Assembly: GCA_022497155.1 (NCBI GenBank)
Contig: MU385727.1
Span: 434,001 to 498,000 of the forward strand
Direction of reading: 5' to 3'
DNA length: 64,000 bases
DNA from: Whalleya microplaca
Taxonomy: Eukaryota; Ascomycota; Sordariomycetes; Xylariales; Xylariaceae
Shown: positions 43,624 through 55,035 of the stretch, piece after piece
How positions within the stretch are numbered: position 1 is the stretch's first letter
Layout: every line of letters begins with the position of its first letter
The notes under the pieces: model-generated
Databases searched by the model: none
Told to the model about the DNA's origin: nothing
The model's input: the letters and a program-made list of their open reading frames with translations, nothing else
Program-made: the position numbers and the translations under genes

Positions 43624-45810
43624 ATGGCTGTTCAAGCTACATGGAACCTAGACCCAACTGTGCAATGGGGAGTTACTATTGCTAGGGGCATTCTAGAAGC
43701 CGCAACTACCGACAATGTCTAACCGATCGCGCTGCTAGCTTTTGAAAGATTTGGGAACACCATTGCGATGAGTCGAGAAACCTGCCAGAAAGTCGAAACG
43801 TGTATTGTCCCAACGCCGCCGCCAGTTCCAATCCGCTTCCTTCAAGGCGTAGTTGGATTTTCAGCAAACGACTCCGCCTCTCAGCTGGGCAAAAGCTTGG
43901 CCGGAGTGCAGTTTCTGGGGCTTGCTGCTGCACTTATCACCACGATGACGCCCTTCGTAGCTGGGTCAGCGCTTCAGATGATGCTACGACAGACCGCTGA
44001 GGACAAAACGCTCTTACCGACTATTAGACAGCTGAAGGCCTTATTAGAAAGCCTAGAACCGCGTTGCCACACCTCCGGGTTCATTGATTCGGTTATCGGC
44101 TACTACCGCCTCGTTCCCCAAACAAGTCAGCAATGGAACAACAACGGTGTTCCAAATTCTCCTGTGGCTATTGAGAAAATTGTAGATGCCTTCAGACAAC
44201 TCAATAGAATCGGGGGATCAACGGTCACGAGAGTCACAATACAATCGACCGCTTGTGTACCATGGTTAGCCGCATTTACTACATGGTGTATTGGAATTCC
44301 TCCTTCAATATATCTCGAAAACGGGACTTCTATAATCGAGAATTCGAACTCTTCAGTAGATATCATCGCACTTAGCGGACCTGAATTCGATAAAGATTCT
44401 CTCAAGGTGACCATATATCATACGATAGATCGACTAGTTGAGCTTGCTGAGCCTGCAGACTCATGGCACTGGCGTGGAATGGCTAGTTTTGAAGCCTACG
44501 GGAAATGGTTGCTTAAGACTTGTGGCTTTGATACTGGGGATGCACTTCAGGCTCTTAATGAGGCCCTTCCATTCGCCTTAAGTGAGTGTCTGAAGAAACT
44601 TAGATTCTCAAGATATGTCTGCTTCGACCACGACACCTCCAATCTTTTCTTTTGCATGGCGCACAGAAAAGCACGCGAGCACGAAATCGATAAGGATCTT
44701 CTCATTCACCGACTCTCTCCCTTTCCAGACAGCCGGATTGTTGCGCATGCGGCTTCTCTGATGTTTCCTTCTTCTAATATTCATTCTCTTGCGATCTTAC
44801 CTGATGGCTTTGAGATATTTGATTTACCCATGGTAAAGACATACATACAGGGTCGACAAGATGGCTGTATTGATGCCAAACCCATCACAGCGGAATTTAG
44901 AAGACGCGCATTCGTCGATAAATTAGCCTGGGTGGTCGCTGATGCTCTCTGTGTATCTCTCTTCCATATGCCCGAGGATCTCCGTTTATGGGCATGTAAT
45001 GACAGGCCAGAAAAATCAAATCGGAACTACGACTTCGGCGACAGTATCCGTAATATAATTTCTAGGCGATCATCCCTCGAGCCCTGTATAATATCCTCTG
45101 TCGTCAAGTGGGCACTACGCCTCACCAGTCACCCTTGTCTTGACGGAAGGGAGGATGAGTGGATCATGTCATCATTCAAGGGACAAGCAATCTATCCAAT
45201 GATTTTCGATACGCAATGCATCGAGAAGAACGGCTATTTAACTCTCAGCTGGCTACGTGGTACGATACAGCACAATGGGGACAAATATTCTGTGGTACAT
45301 TGTAACCGTATGACCAAGGGCGAGGACACAGTTACGACACTTATAGCAGACATACCAGTAACCCGACCTTCCAATCTTGTGCCAGTAGAAATGGTATGGA
45401 AAACCTCTGATTACGATTTCAAATTGGCTGTTTCCCTTTCCATTAAGTCTCCAAAAGGTGGAGTTGGTCACGCCACTCGTCCTCCATCAGCTATCTGGTC
45501 TACTTTGGCAAAATCACTGATTCTCGAGGGCTGTATTCACGAGCCCAGAGAACCGTTACCAAGTGAAGATCCAATCTGCCATTACATTGGGCCCATGGGC
45601 TCTAGGCCAAAGCCTATGAAAGGCCAAAAATCTCAGATCAACGTGGTAGCTATAGATGGTGCTGATGACCTTCGGTTACTCGCTCTTACGGAGGAACATA
45701 TTGACTTTTCTCATACCTCTGGTATACCTACAGTTATTAGAAAACAGGCTTGCATATCTTGTTGTTTAGAACTATGCAAGAAAGCTGGATATCTCAGGCT
45801 AATTCTCTAG
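43624..45810 (+). pseudogene. Conserved fungal hypothetical protein (~728 aa) with one in-frame TAA near its start
   Basis: A frame starting at ATG 43624 (MAVQATWNLDPTVQWGVTIA) stays open for 32 codons, meets TAA at 43720-43722, and then continues in the same frame without further stops to 45810. The residues around the stop (GILEAATTDNV / PIALLAFERFGNTIA) read as one helix, and I remember this opening as standard for a large uncharacterised family of filamentous fungi. Later features: 'PPPVPIRFLQGVVGFS', 'LGLAAALITTMTPF', 'CVPWLAAFTTWCIGIPPSIYLENG' and a Cys-bearing end 'QACISCCLELCKKAG'. TAA would be CAA with a single C-to-T change. GTCTAA at the stop is not a usable donor, so splicing around it is unlikely. 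If ATG 43768 is used, a 680-aa protein lacking the first 48 residues could still be made. Function unknown. Confidence 0.7.
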
Positions 45811-47881
45811 GTTATCCTGTTTGTGTCAGACTTCACTGCCCTGATTCTTTCATCTGTTCATATTTCCAATATTGTCTTTTGAGCTATTACCGACTCTACG
45901 TGATGACCAGATCACGACAGAGCCCCTTCACCAGTTGGATATCTAATAAGGATTCGTTATTGAGGCTGCGGACTGAAGCATGTACTCTCAAATACTCAAG
46001 CATATGGGTCAGAGTCTATACGTCTGTACTCAATTGACGAATTACGCAAATTGTGTCTTCTTGAATACCAGTATAGGTATACCATCATCTTTATGATCAT
46101 TAGATAGAGTCTTAGGTACACGGGTAGGCCTTGAGTTGGTAACTCCAGTAATATGGCTGCCTAGGGAATGGAAAGGGTGAGGTCGGAGCGACGTACTTGA
46201 TGATACACAGCACAGCGATGAGATATTGTAACGAGGTTCGGGGTGTACCTGAAAACGTTTATATGGAGCTATATCTAGGTGACTTTTTCTTTTCTCTTTT
46301 CATCCACGCATACGAAATCAAGTTACGTTCCCTTCGATGAAGATGACTTAGTGACTGTTAGTTCTCTGCAAGAGCTTCTGCTTTTTTGAACAGGTAAGCG
46401 AGTCGCTTCAACATATGAGAGTTTCTAGACCCAGTATAATGGCAGGAGCAGCAGCGGCTATTCCCACCAGCACGACTTTCTGGCCCGCCACACCGCAGCC
46501 GCATGGCGTACGGTATCTGTTCGCCCTGGTGAAAGCAAGGCGTATCGCCCGGATATGCAGTCCCGGCGCGGCAATGCCTCTGATCCTCCTGTACTTACCT
46601 AACCAAATCCCTCGAGATGGCGTAGGTCCGCGCGCAACGCAGGTCCTCTGAAGACCTTCGGCACTGAATACGCCCTGGTTCCTAGATGTAAGCGGGGCAG
46701 ATACCTGGGGGGTACGGCCGCAACTAGTGAACTGCGCATCCGGGATGCTAGGTACCATGAGTTTACCTGCGGCAGGGCGCTGGTGCTAGCGACGCCGGTT
46801 CCGGTTACGCAAATACCGAGGCTTGCATGTGCGATATGGACGGCATATGCATGCTGGCTATATATCTACACGGCGGCCTACGTGCCACTGTCAGGCCCAA
46901 CAACTATACCTACTTTCACCCTCGATGCAGCGGTGCGTCGTCTGGATAGGTAGAGACGATGGCGTTAGACAGTTGACGACTACTTAGCTTCTCAGGGTTG
47001 AGTAGTAGAGGAGGCTGGATGAGATATAATTCTTCATAGGAAAGTCGTTTTCGAACACAGTCTTGTCTTCATGTATATACGGATAGGCGGGCGTTGGATA
47101 CGGTTTCATACATGAGTTGTGGTAGTGGGTGCTAGACCTCGAAAGCATGTCTTGGCGGTTGACTCACAGATGGGGAATGGTATAGCGCTACATGGGGCGA
47201 GATTGAGAGAATATGATGAGCAGTTGGACGAGAGGCTGTAATATCAAAGACCTGGTCCCCTGCCACCTACCTGTTCGACTCTTTAAAGCATGCTGGTCTA
47301 TTCAGTTGGACTCACCTTGATCAATATATCATTCGCATTACCCTTACATGTCTGCGAGTAATGGACTCTGAGATAGAAGTAAACATCCGAGGCTTGCATT
47401 GAAGACCTGTATATACATATACATATACATATACATACGGCTTGTACATACGTAGCACGACATGAGGTCCAGAGTCTCGTGGAGCCTTGAGTGCGAAAGA
47501 GAAATTGAGGCTGAAGCGTCTTTCCTTTTCTAGAACTTTATTAGCGGGGTCCGTCCCGCACGGCCATGAAAAAGAACCCGAGGCTTCCAGACCACACTGC
47601 CACATTGCACATTGCGGATCTGATACTCCGCGGCGGCGGTGAGCGAAGGAGCAGGGGTCCCATCGTGAAACTGGGACGATCTCACCGCCAAAACGCGTAT
47701 CCAGCGAGCCACGGTTTAAAAACCCTGTCCCGCCCGCTTCGTCGTTACACTCATGCCTGTCATTATCATCGGATTGCACTGAACGGCTCCTTAAGATCGA
47801 TTGCGTGCCTCCCCGCCTTCCCCCGCCCGACCTGACAAGTTTTAATCTCACGACGAGATTCGTGTATAGTCTGTTCCCAAG
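45811..47881. other. Intergenic, no convincing gene
   Basis: About 2 kb. The overlapping ORFs at 46408-46758 (minus) and 46415-46651 (plus) mirror each other and show no family resemblance. A TACATA-type microsatellite lies at 47411-47438. The last 300 bases are GC-richer and likely the promoter/leader of the next gene. Confidence 0.5.
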
Positions 47882-48772
47882 ATGGCGCTGATACTGAATT
47901 CCAACAAGGCCGAGCAGCTCAAGCTGGTCGCTGCCGCCGCCACTTTCACCTACGTGGGGTCGACCTTCGCAAACGACATCGTGCACGCCCTGCACAGGAC
48001 CGCCGCCGGGCGCGCTGCCTACAAGGTAACCGACCAATGCATGCCTTGATTGAGATTCTTATTTTCTCACTTGCCCATTCCATTCGACACGTGCTAACTT
48101 GGCGCCCCCAAATAGTGGGTGCACAAAAACCCCGTCTCCGCACGCTGCGTTCTCCTCGCGGGCACCGGCGCCCTCGCACTCGCATGGCCGAGCACCGTGG
48201 CGAAGATCGTGGGCTACATAGGTGGTGTTGGGGCTGGAAAGGGTAAGTTTTACTTCCGGATCACTCGGTGGCGGTCGATTCAAATAGTGGTGTAGTAGTA
48301 GTGACTGACCTACCCCTCACCCCGAATAGATAGCGGCTTTAGCATGCGCGGTGGCGCAAGCGGCGGCACAAGCGGGTTCGTCGGGATCATCCAGAGCGCC
48401 ACGGCTGGGCGCGCGGCCGGCGTCCTCATCATGCGCAAAGTCGGCGCAGCCATTACGGGCTTCTTCAGTGTCACCGGCGTCGTGGCGTGGCAGTGGCGAC
48501 GGGTGATGCACTTCATCTCGTCAGTGCGCAGGAAGACGAGCGAGAAGATCCGCGAGAGGAAGGATAAGGATAGGGAGAGCAGCAGCAGCGGCAGCAGCAG
48601 CAAGGACAGGAAGGACAAGGGCTCGTCGTCGTCGAGGAGAGACCGCCTGTTCAGCCCCCCTCCGCCCCCGCCCCCGCATCACGAGGTCGAGGTCTCGGAT
48701 GGCGAGTCGATTCATTCGAAGCGGAGCACGAGCAGCAGAAGCGAGAAGAAGCACAGAAAACACAGGAAATGA
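47882..48772 (+). CDS. Small membrane protein with a basic Ser/Lys-rich tail, function unknown
   Basis: Three exons, 47882-48025, 48116-48242 and 48330-48772; 237 aa. Donors are GTAACC and GTAAGT, acceptors AAATAG and GAATAG; phases agree. Exon 1 (MALILNSNKAEQLKLVAAAA) ends with 'GRAAYK'. Exon 2 encodes a hydrophobic helix 'CVLLAGTGALALAWPSTVA' and 'IVGYIGGVGAGK'. Exon 3 has a Gly/Ala-rich segment 'GGTSGFVGIIQSATAGRAAG', then 'VGAAITGFFSVTGVVAW', loosely like the small glycine-rich segments of the IFI6/ISG12 family, though I would not assign it. The C-terminal third is hydrophilic and low-complexity: 'RERKDKDRESSSSGSSSKDRK', a Pro run and a Ser/Arg/Lys tail ending KKHRKHRK. Probably an internal-membrane protein with an exposed basic tail. 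Confidence 0.65.
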
Positions 48773-50102
48773 ACAAAATGAAGAAAATACAAATATGAGT
48801 ATGAGGAAGGGAATGCGGCATGTATGAATTAATGAGTTACGGGCTTGTAAATAGGAGTCATGGTATGAACATAACGAGGTATGGGCATGTTCTGAAAGTA
48901 CATGTAGTATTGGCACTGGCTGTCTACGGGTTCCCGGCGATGAAGACGACGAAGGCGATGAAGATGAAGATGCTAAGTTATACAAGGGTCTAGGTACTAC
49001 GGGTTGCAACATCTCATGGAAGAAAGAAGGACTTTGATGAAGTCAACCTTGCCTTCCTGTCTTCCTGCCGAATTGCGCTACAGATGTACACGTAGAGCAT
49101 GGTGCTTTCGATGCCGGTAATCTGGAAGCTTTCAAATCGACCACACCCAAAGGTACTAGGCATCGGCCTTCCGCTTATGTGCCCTCGTGATGCGTACGGT
49201 TCCTCCTTGCTCCTCTGCTCCTGCTTCCCTCCTGCTCTTGAAACCGGTCGACTACGAGAGGTAAGTAGGTACATTGGGTATCTAGCATGCTGACCTGAAC
49301 TGTACTGTTAGGTAGAATCTTGTACTAGCAAAGGTTATGAGAGTTTACTGCGATCGACAACGAGTTGTGTTTCGAAACTTGACTTCAACCAACTTTAGTA
49401 CGATAGCTCCAAGCCATTCCGATCCATTGCTTCCAGCTCTGTATACAGACTTAAACGAATTCCACTTGTCTCAAACCAAGCCCGTTGTGTATTATTAACC
49501 TCAAATCTGCCCAGATCACCAGCTCACTACTCGTCGTCTTCCTTGGACCCTCACAGATACGCTTCCGCCATTGCCTAGCTCACCTTCCGGTTGGTCTCTT
49601 TGGCTAAGATGCATGCCTTCACATAATCCGCTGATCAAGCGTCGATGAGCCTCGCCTCCCTGGCAGGCAGTGTCACTGTGTATGTCTCATGACCACGACC
49701 TCTCAGGGTGGAGGAAGAGCCCAAGTCCACATGCTGCTCGAGTGTACATGCCCAAAGGCGACAAGGTTACTTCGGACTACAACCACTGTGTTGTCTGTGC
49801 TAAACAGGGTGTGCAGCTGAACTAGTGAGGTCGTTGTCATAGCTGCATTTATTGCCGCATGCAGTGCCAACGGTCAGATTAGCCATCACATCAGCTATTA
49901 TGTCGTGCATTTTCGACAGAGCCGCCTTGACCTGCGTCTAATGTTCGCCGTCACGTTTTAGCCATCTCGTTCGTGCCCAACGCGAATGCGCCACGCCTGA
50001 GGTGGGTGGAGAATAGGTCTTGTCGTGGCTAGACTATGCCGGAATTGCTCTGGTGGGAAACTACTTGGGCTACCCTAAGAACCACCATGAATCACCTGCG
50101 GA
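48773..50102. other. Intergenic, no gene seen
   Basis: Moderate GC, no protein-like ORF. Sequence from 49560 on has some coding-like composition but stops in all frames; it may belong to the degenerate gene that follows. Confidence 0.45.
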
Positions 50103-50793
50103 GTGAAAAGCCTTTCGGGTTCGGTGGTCACCCCGATATGCGGGCGATTCCAGATCAACCCTCGCACAAATCTCATCGTCCAGTTCATCAACCGCGATGG
50201 CTATTTGCCCGATGACTCACCTCTATGTGAGATCATGCTGGTAACTACCGAGCCACATCACCAAGCAGCCCGAGAGCACGGAGAGTCACCCCGTCACTAC
50301 GTTCAGGGGCGTCTTGCGATGTCAGTGACGACAAATTCGACCCATTGGGCAGCAATCGAGATGTCCGATTAACCGACAACAATCTCGAGGACTACTGCAT
50401 TGTCATCGATAATGCGGTCGCGGGTCATCTTGATGCCGAGGGACGTTTATGCTGGCCATTCTAACATTCTTTCGGGTCACCTTTCATTGGGGGAAGCCTT
50501 ACCAGGACTCCGAATCAAACATCGTAGGATGTTACCCGGTGGACGGATACTTAACCCACCTAGACATGGAAGGTGTCATGATTGTTCCTGAAGGATATCG
50601 ATGTCACTTTGAGATGTCTGCGATCCTGAGATTGCGGACTGTACACGCCTGGAAGAACATCTTAAGTCGACCTGCTCCTAGGCCATTCATTTCAAAACTG
50701 GTAGACTTCCCCTTGCAAGACATCAAAGCCGATGAGCCGGGAACTGCCACTTGCATGCTCGATGACGAGGCATCATCGGTAATCATCGTTTAG
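50103..50793 (+). pseudogene. Possible degenerate gene spread over three frames
   Basis: Three consecutive open stretches in different frames follow one another with little overlap: 50103-50372 (GRFQINPRTNLIVQFINRDG), about 50372-50460 (DNNLEDYCIVIDNAVAGHLD) and 50449-50793 (VDGYLTHLDMEGVMIVPEGY). Each reads like protein sequence, with no low complexity, which suggests one ancestral gene with frameshifts or missed short introns. No clear GT-AG pair joins them. No family recognised. The end is a clean TAG at 50791. Confidence 0.3.
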
Positions 50794-51483
50794 GAAGACA
50801 CCACAAAGTGCGTCAATCACAACGACTTTTGCAAACGGATAGCCGAATTTATATCAGGTAATGTCTATGTCTTAAGTATAACATAGCAGACCCTTATATC
50901 TTAGTACGTGGCTTGAAGTTGGTAAGAGAAACCACCTCGGCCAACTAGCTGGATGCCAAAACCAGAAAACGACGATATGGCAGGATGAAAGCCATGCGTG
51001 AAAGAGATGGAAATGTACCTGTGGAGATACGTAGGGACGGCGAAGGCGTCAACCGAAGGGAATCAAAGATGCCGCTGTGGATCAAGCTGGCTGACGTCCG
51101 CCGTCGATTGTGACAGGAATAATCTCTGGCCGGTAGTGTTAGACAAGAGAGAGACTTTGTGTCCACGTAAGTTGGATCACGTAGAGAACGGGCTAGTGTT
51201 GGTTTACTGTCGCGGGCGATGACTGATTGACCATGTTCATTTACTAGTCTATTTCAACAATAGGGGTCCAAGGCTCTTCTGGAGCATGTAGAAGTCATGA
51301 TATGAAAGCTGCTTACCTCCGAACTTCTGAAGCATCTAATAGGCTAAGTTCTACCCCTGTAAGCATCTGTACCCAGCCACAGTTCATCACAGCCACTTAC
51401 GGTCAGCCTCAAAGCGGTCCAGCTCCCGGACAAGCTCCCATCTACATTTATCGCAAGCCCCATCGCACAATCCCAATTCCACG
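50794..51483. other. Intergenic upstream of the enoyl-CoA hydratase gene
   Basis: No protein-like ORF; the final 100 bases before 51484 are C/A-rich as in fungal leaders. Confidence 0.5.
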
Positions 51484-52571
51484 ATGCCACCACGCCTACA
51501 CATCCGCTCAACACCCACCGCAGCCCTCTGCCTCCGCCTCGTGCGGCGGGCGTACTCGAGCGACGCCGCCACCGGCCCCTTGGTCCGAGTGACAAACCTG
51601 CCCGCGCCGCACACGGGACACATCCGCATCCTCGAGCTCAACCGGCCGGCGGCGCGTAACGCCATCTCGAAGGCGCTGCTCGCCGCGCTGCGCGCCGAGG
51701 TCGACGATGTCCACGCCCAGTACACCTCCGACGGCGAGGAGGTACCGCAACCGCCGCGCTTCGGCGGCGCCGCCGGCGTCGATCAGAAGGGCCCCACGCG
51801 CGCGCTGATCCTGGCGAGTGCCGTCGATGCGAGCTTTTGCGCCGGCGCGGATCTCAAGGAGAGGAGGGGGTTTTCGCAGGAGGAGTGAGTACCCCTTTCC
51901 CCCTCACTTGGTTCCTCCCTTCCACTCCCAGCTTCGCAGCTAACACCACAAACAGAACAGCAGCCTTCCTCTCCACGCTCCGAGACACATTCACCTCCCT
52001 CTCCACCCTCCCTATCCCCACCATCTCCGCGGTCTCCTCGCTCGCGCTCGGCGGCGGCCTCGAGCTGGCCCTGACCACGCACTTCCGTGTTCTCGCATCG
52101 ACCGCCACCGTCGGGCTCCCCGAGACCCGCCTCGGCATCATCCCCGGCGCCGGGGGCACCTACCGTCTGCCGGCGCTGATCGGGCTCGCGCGCGCGCGCG
52201 ACCTCGTGCTCACAGGGCGCAGGGTGTCGGCGCCCGAGGCTTACTTCCTAGGGCTCGCAGATCGGCTTGTGGAGGTGCTGCCTGAGGATGAGCGGGACGG
52301 GGTCGCGGCCGAGGGGGGCAAGCCGGGCGAGGAGGGCGAGAAGGGGATTGCGACGAAGGCCCGGAGAGCGGCGTTGGCCGAGGCCGTGAGGCTGGCTGGC
52401 GAGGTGTGCGAGGGTGCGCCGGTGGCCGTGCGCGCTGCGTTGAAGGCGGTCGGGTGGGCGAGGGAGGAGGTCGAGGATGCGATGTATGAGAGGGTTGTAC
52501 GGAGTGAGGATCGGGATGAGGCGCTGGTTGCGTTTGCGGAGAAGAGGAGACCGGCTTTCAAGGGCCGGTAA
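51484..52571 (+). CDS. Mitochondrial enoyl-CoA hydratase/isomerase, AUH-like (methylglutaconyl-CoA hydratase)
   Basis: Two exons, 51484-51884 and 51956-52571 (71-bp intron, GTGAGT donor, AACAG acceptor); 338 aa. An Arg-rich, acid-poor start (MPPRLHIRSTPTAALCLRLV) is a mitochondrial presequence. The crotonase fold follows: 'IRILELNRPAARNAISKALL', the oxyanion-hole segment 'DASFCAGADLKER', the second oxyanion/helix segment 'AVSSLALGGGLELALTTHFR', and 'LPETRLGIIPGAGGTYRLP', with the two Glu positions used by hydratases (GGGLE and LPE). 'FAEKRRPAFKGR' is the usual C-terminus of the class. By similarity it hydrates 3-methylglutaconyl-CoA in leucine breakdown, but short-chain enoyl-CoA hydratase activity cannot be excluded. 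Compared with relatives, an acidic-Gly insert (EDERDGVAAEGGKPGEEGEK) and an insert between the first strands are present. High GC. Confidence 0.9.
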
Positions 52572-53097
52572 AAGGCACTGCGTGTGACGGTGTAAAGCTG
52601 TAAGTCATCTGGAGATTGGGAACTATTTGTGCCTTGTTGCCCTATGGCAGCTTACATGTAGAGACTGAGGCTTCTGACGTGCCAAACGAATGCAATAACG
52701 CTAGCTGCCGAGTTGGCAAGCTTTGTTCTATCAAGTGGTTAGTTACTACGATGCCCCTTACTGTCGTCGAGTTCCGTGAAGATTGCTGGGGTGCAATCAT
52801 CTCTTTAAAGCAAGTGAGTCGGCGAATTCTGGCTACTATAGCCATACACACAGAGTGGAATATATGGTATCGTCGAACATCAAGAAGGAAATCGGAGTGG
52901 CTCCCTATCCCTCCCAGGTTAAAACACCTGGGTGAACAAGGAATACCCAATGAATCGATTTATGTACAATCACCACAGTATCAGCATTCCATCGTGCATT
53001 CGACCCCGAGATTTCTTCAATTATCTTATACGATGGGCTCGAAGCTGTACACATGTGAATCCGCGTAGATCATCTTCCCATCCCAACCAAATATCTA
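52572..53097. other. Intergenic between convergent genes
   Basis: A 150-codon plus-strand ORF (52616-53068) fills most of it, but an opposite-strand ORF overlaps it and no family resemblance is visible; I treat it as chance. Confidence 0.45.
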
Positions 53098-53825
53098 TCA
53101 CTTCTTAGCCTGCCCCCGAGTCCTCGAGCTCACCGAGTCTCCTTTCGGTGGCGGAGCAGCATCTCTCTTCGCCTTAGCATTCGCTCTGTGCTTAGCCTTA
53201 TCCCCATCAGCCTTCTTACCAGACTGTGCTTTCGAGGCAGTCTTGTCCGATTTATTGCCATTCTTTCGTTCTTCCGCGTCTTCCTCCTTGTCTCCATTAA
53301 CGTGCCCATTTGCGTTTCCATCCTCCTTCTTCTGCCGCTTGTTCGCCGCCTTGCCTCCCTTCTTTACTTCTTGGCCCTGTTTATTCTTCGTGTGAGGCTC
53401 TTCACCCCCGTCTTCAGACTCGCCAGCACCATCTTCCTCCCCCTTGGCCTCCGGGCTCTGGTCCTTAGCCTTGCGCTTCTCGCCCTTCCCTTGGCTTTTA
53501 CCCTTGCCGCCGGACTTCTTCTCCTCGACATTCAGCTCCGACGCCCGCTTGACCACGTCGTTGCCGGACCGCGCGATATGTACTGCCGGGTTGCCGGGTT
53601 CCGCGTTCTTCTTGATGGTGTTCCCGCGCTTCGACTTGATCGCGATCTCGCCTGAGTCTTTCGTCTCGGCTACAGTGCCGCCGGGCGCGCCGCCGCCCCA
53701 GTTCCAGGAGACTGGACGGGTGCGATGTTAGCTTCGCTCTTTAGATGTTGGAAACAAAATAGAAGCTGATGTAGTCGCGAGTGTACTGTACCTTTATCTC
53801 CCTTTTCGGGCTCTTCACCGGGCAT
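53098..53825 (-). CDS. HVA1-type Tudor-domain protein (DUF2945-like) with Lys/Glu/Gly-rich tail
   Basis: Two exons, complement of 53792-53825 and 53098-53711 (80-bp intron, GTACAG donor, GTCCAG acceptor); 215 aa. The join yields 'EKGDKVSWNWGGGAPGGTVA', then 'IKSKRGNTIKKNAEPGNPAVHIARSGNDVVKRASEL', which is the hypervirulence-associated Tudor domain (about residues 8-75). The rest is a low-complexity basic/acidic tail (KSGGKGKSQGKGEKRKAKDQ onwards) ending RTRGQAKK. The domain is small and common in ascomycetes and bacteria; in a yeast pathogen its loss was associated with altered virulence, hence the name, but its biochemistry is unclear. The tail's charge suggests nuclear or nucleic-acid-associated location (inference). 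Confidence 0.85.
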
Positions 53826-54383
53826 CTTATTGGAGTGATAGTGTTCGTGACGAAGTATGAAGCTCAGACGGAATATGATAACTAGCAACTTTGGAAAGCT
53901 CTTGGATCCCTACTAGATGAATCGAGTTTGCTGCACAGTTCTCATGACGCGGAGGGCTGCTTTATTGAGTCGCGGTTGCAAGCCCGCGCTTTGTCAATTG
54001 AGCCACTACATGACATCAGGTAGATGATTCATCATTGCACTAGTGCAGCATTCCCCAGAGCTTGATTCATGCGATCGCACGCGATCTGGGGTAGAAAGAC
54101 ATTCTCAGATGTATTGATGATAAGACGCGACCAAAGCAGCCGTAGACGTCATAAGTAAAATACCAGAGTCCGTCACGCCAGAACATGAGCCATCAGATAC
54201 CTCCGAGGCTGCGTTTTGGTGGCTTGCGATAACCAATAGCCCGGAATAGCAACTCCATGCTAGTTCCAACCCGGACTACCATTATACGCTTCTCCCAAGC
54301 TGAACATGCTGCTTCTAACTATTGCTTCCAAATCGGTACTTTTTAGGATAAGAAAGGCGTCTAGTATTAGCAGTAACCGCCTT

Positions 54384-55035
54384 GAGGGTTTTTAAATGAC
54401 ATTTGTGATTTCAATAGTACCCCACTTTTAATAGTATATAAGTTACCTGCAGAAAAGCTTACCGCCTGCCTAATAAGGTAATTAAAGACAATTTAAAACT
54501 AACTGCTAATGGCCTTTAATGGCTTCCTTTTGTTGTATAAGCCTTTAGTAGCGGGATAGTTACAATTATACTGTATTTTATAAGAATTAGTTAATCCATT
54601 AGCTACCTGTTTAGTTACTTGTAGCCTTTGGTCTCCTTACTGCTGCCGCTGCCGCTGCTGCTGCTGCTGACTAGTATTTATCATACCCTATTGAAGGCCT
54701 GACAGCTGGCATCGTGCGTTAATCCTTTTGGCGTTAAGGCTTTACGGCCTTTGCTTCTGTCACGCTGAATTCCTTTAACCTGGCCTGACCTCTGACTTCC
54801 TGTGAAGTACCGTAGCCTGGTTATTGAAGGTGCTGCTGAAAGTATATTGGTTGAAGGTATATTGGTTAAAGGTATATTGGTTGAAGGTGTATTGGTTGAA
54901 GGTGTATTGGTTAGTTAGTAGGAGGGGTGCGGCAGAATACCTGATTGGGCAAGCGGTGAGTTGTTTTCGCAGGTATTTGGTATACTATTGAAAGTGGGGT
55001 ACTATTGAAATAACAAATGTCTTTTAAATAACCTC
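54384..55035. mobile_element. Non-autonomous element with long terminal inverted repeats (~100 bp)
   Basis: The left arm (54384-54485) and the right arm (54935-55035) are inverted copies: an outer GAGG..TTTAAA..GACATTTG part, a shared TTTCAATAGTACCCCACTTT core, then TACCTGC..AAAA..ACCGC.TGCC. Differences are a few per 50 bases plus small indels. The 450-bp interior is non-coding and contains a CTG-rich tract (54645-54670) and a 15-bp minisatellite. I could not find a flanking target duplication, so the superfamily is open; long TIRs would suit a Mutator-like derivative. Confidence 0.75.
54838..54917. repeat. 15-bp minisatellite inside the TIR element
   Basis: Five tandem copies of GGTATATTGGTTGAA with GGTGTATTGG variants. 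Confidence 0.9.

Noticed and set aside
46408..46758. 116-codon minus-strand ORF
   Set aside because: Mirrored by a plus-strand ORF in GC-richer DNA; no motif, no splice context.
52616..53068. 150-codon plus-strand ORF between AUH-like and HVA1-like genes
   Set aside because: An opposing ORF covers the same bases, no family resemblance, and it lies where two 3' ends converge.
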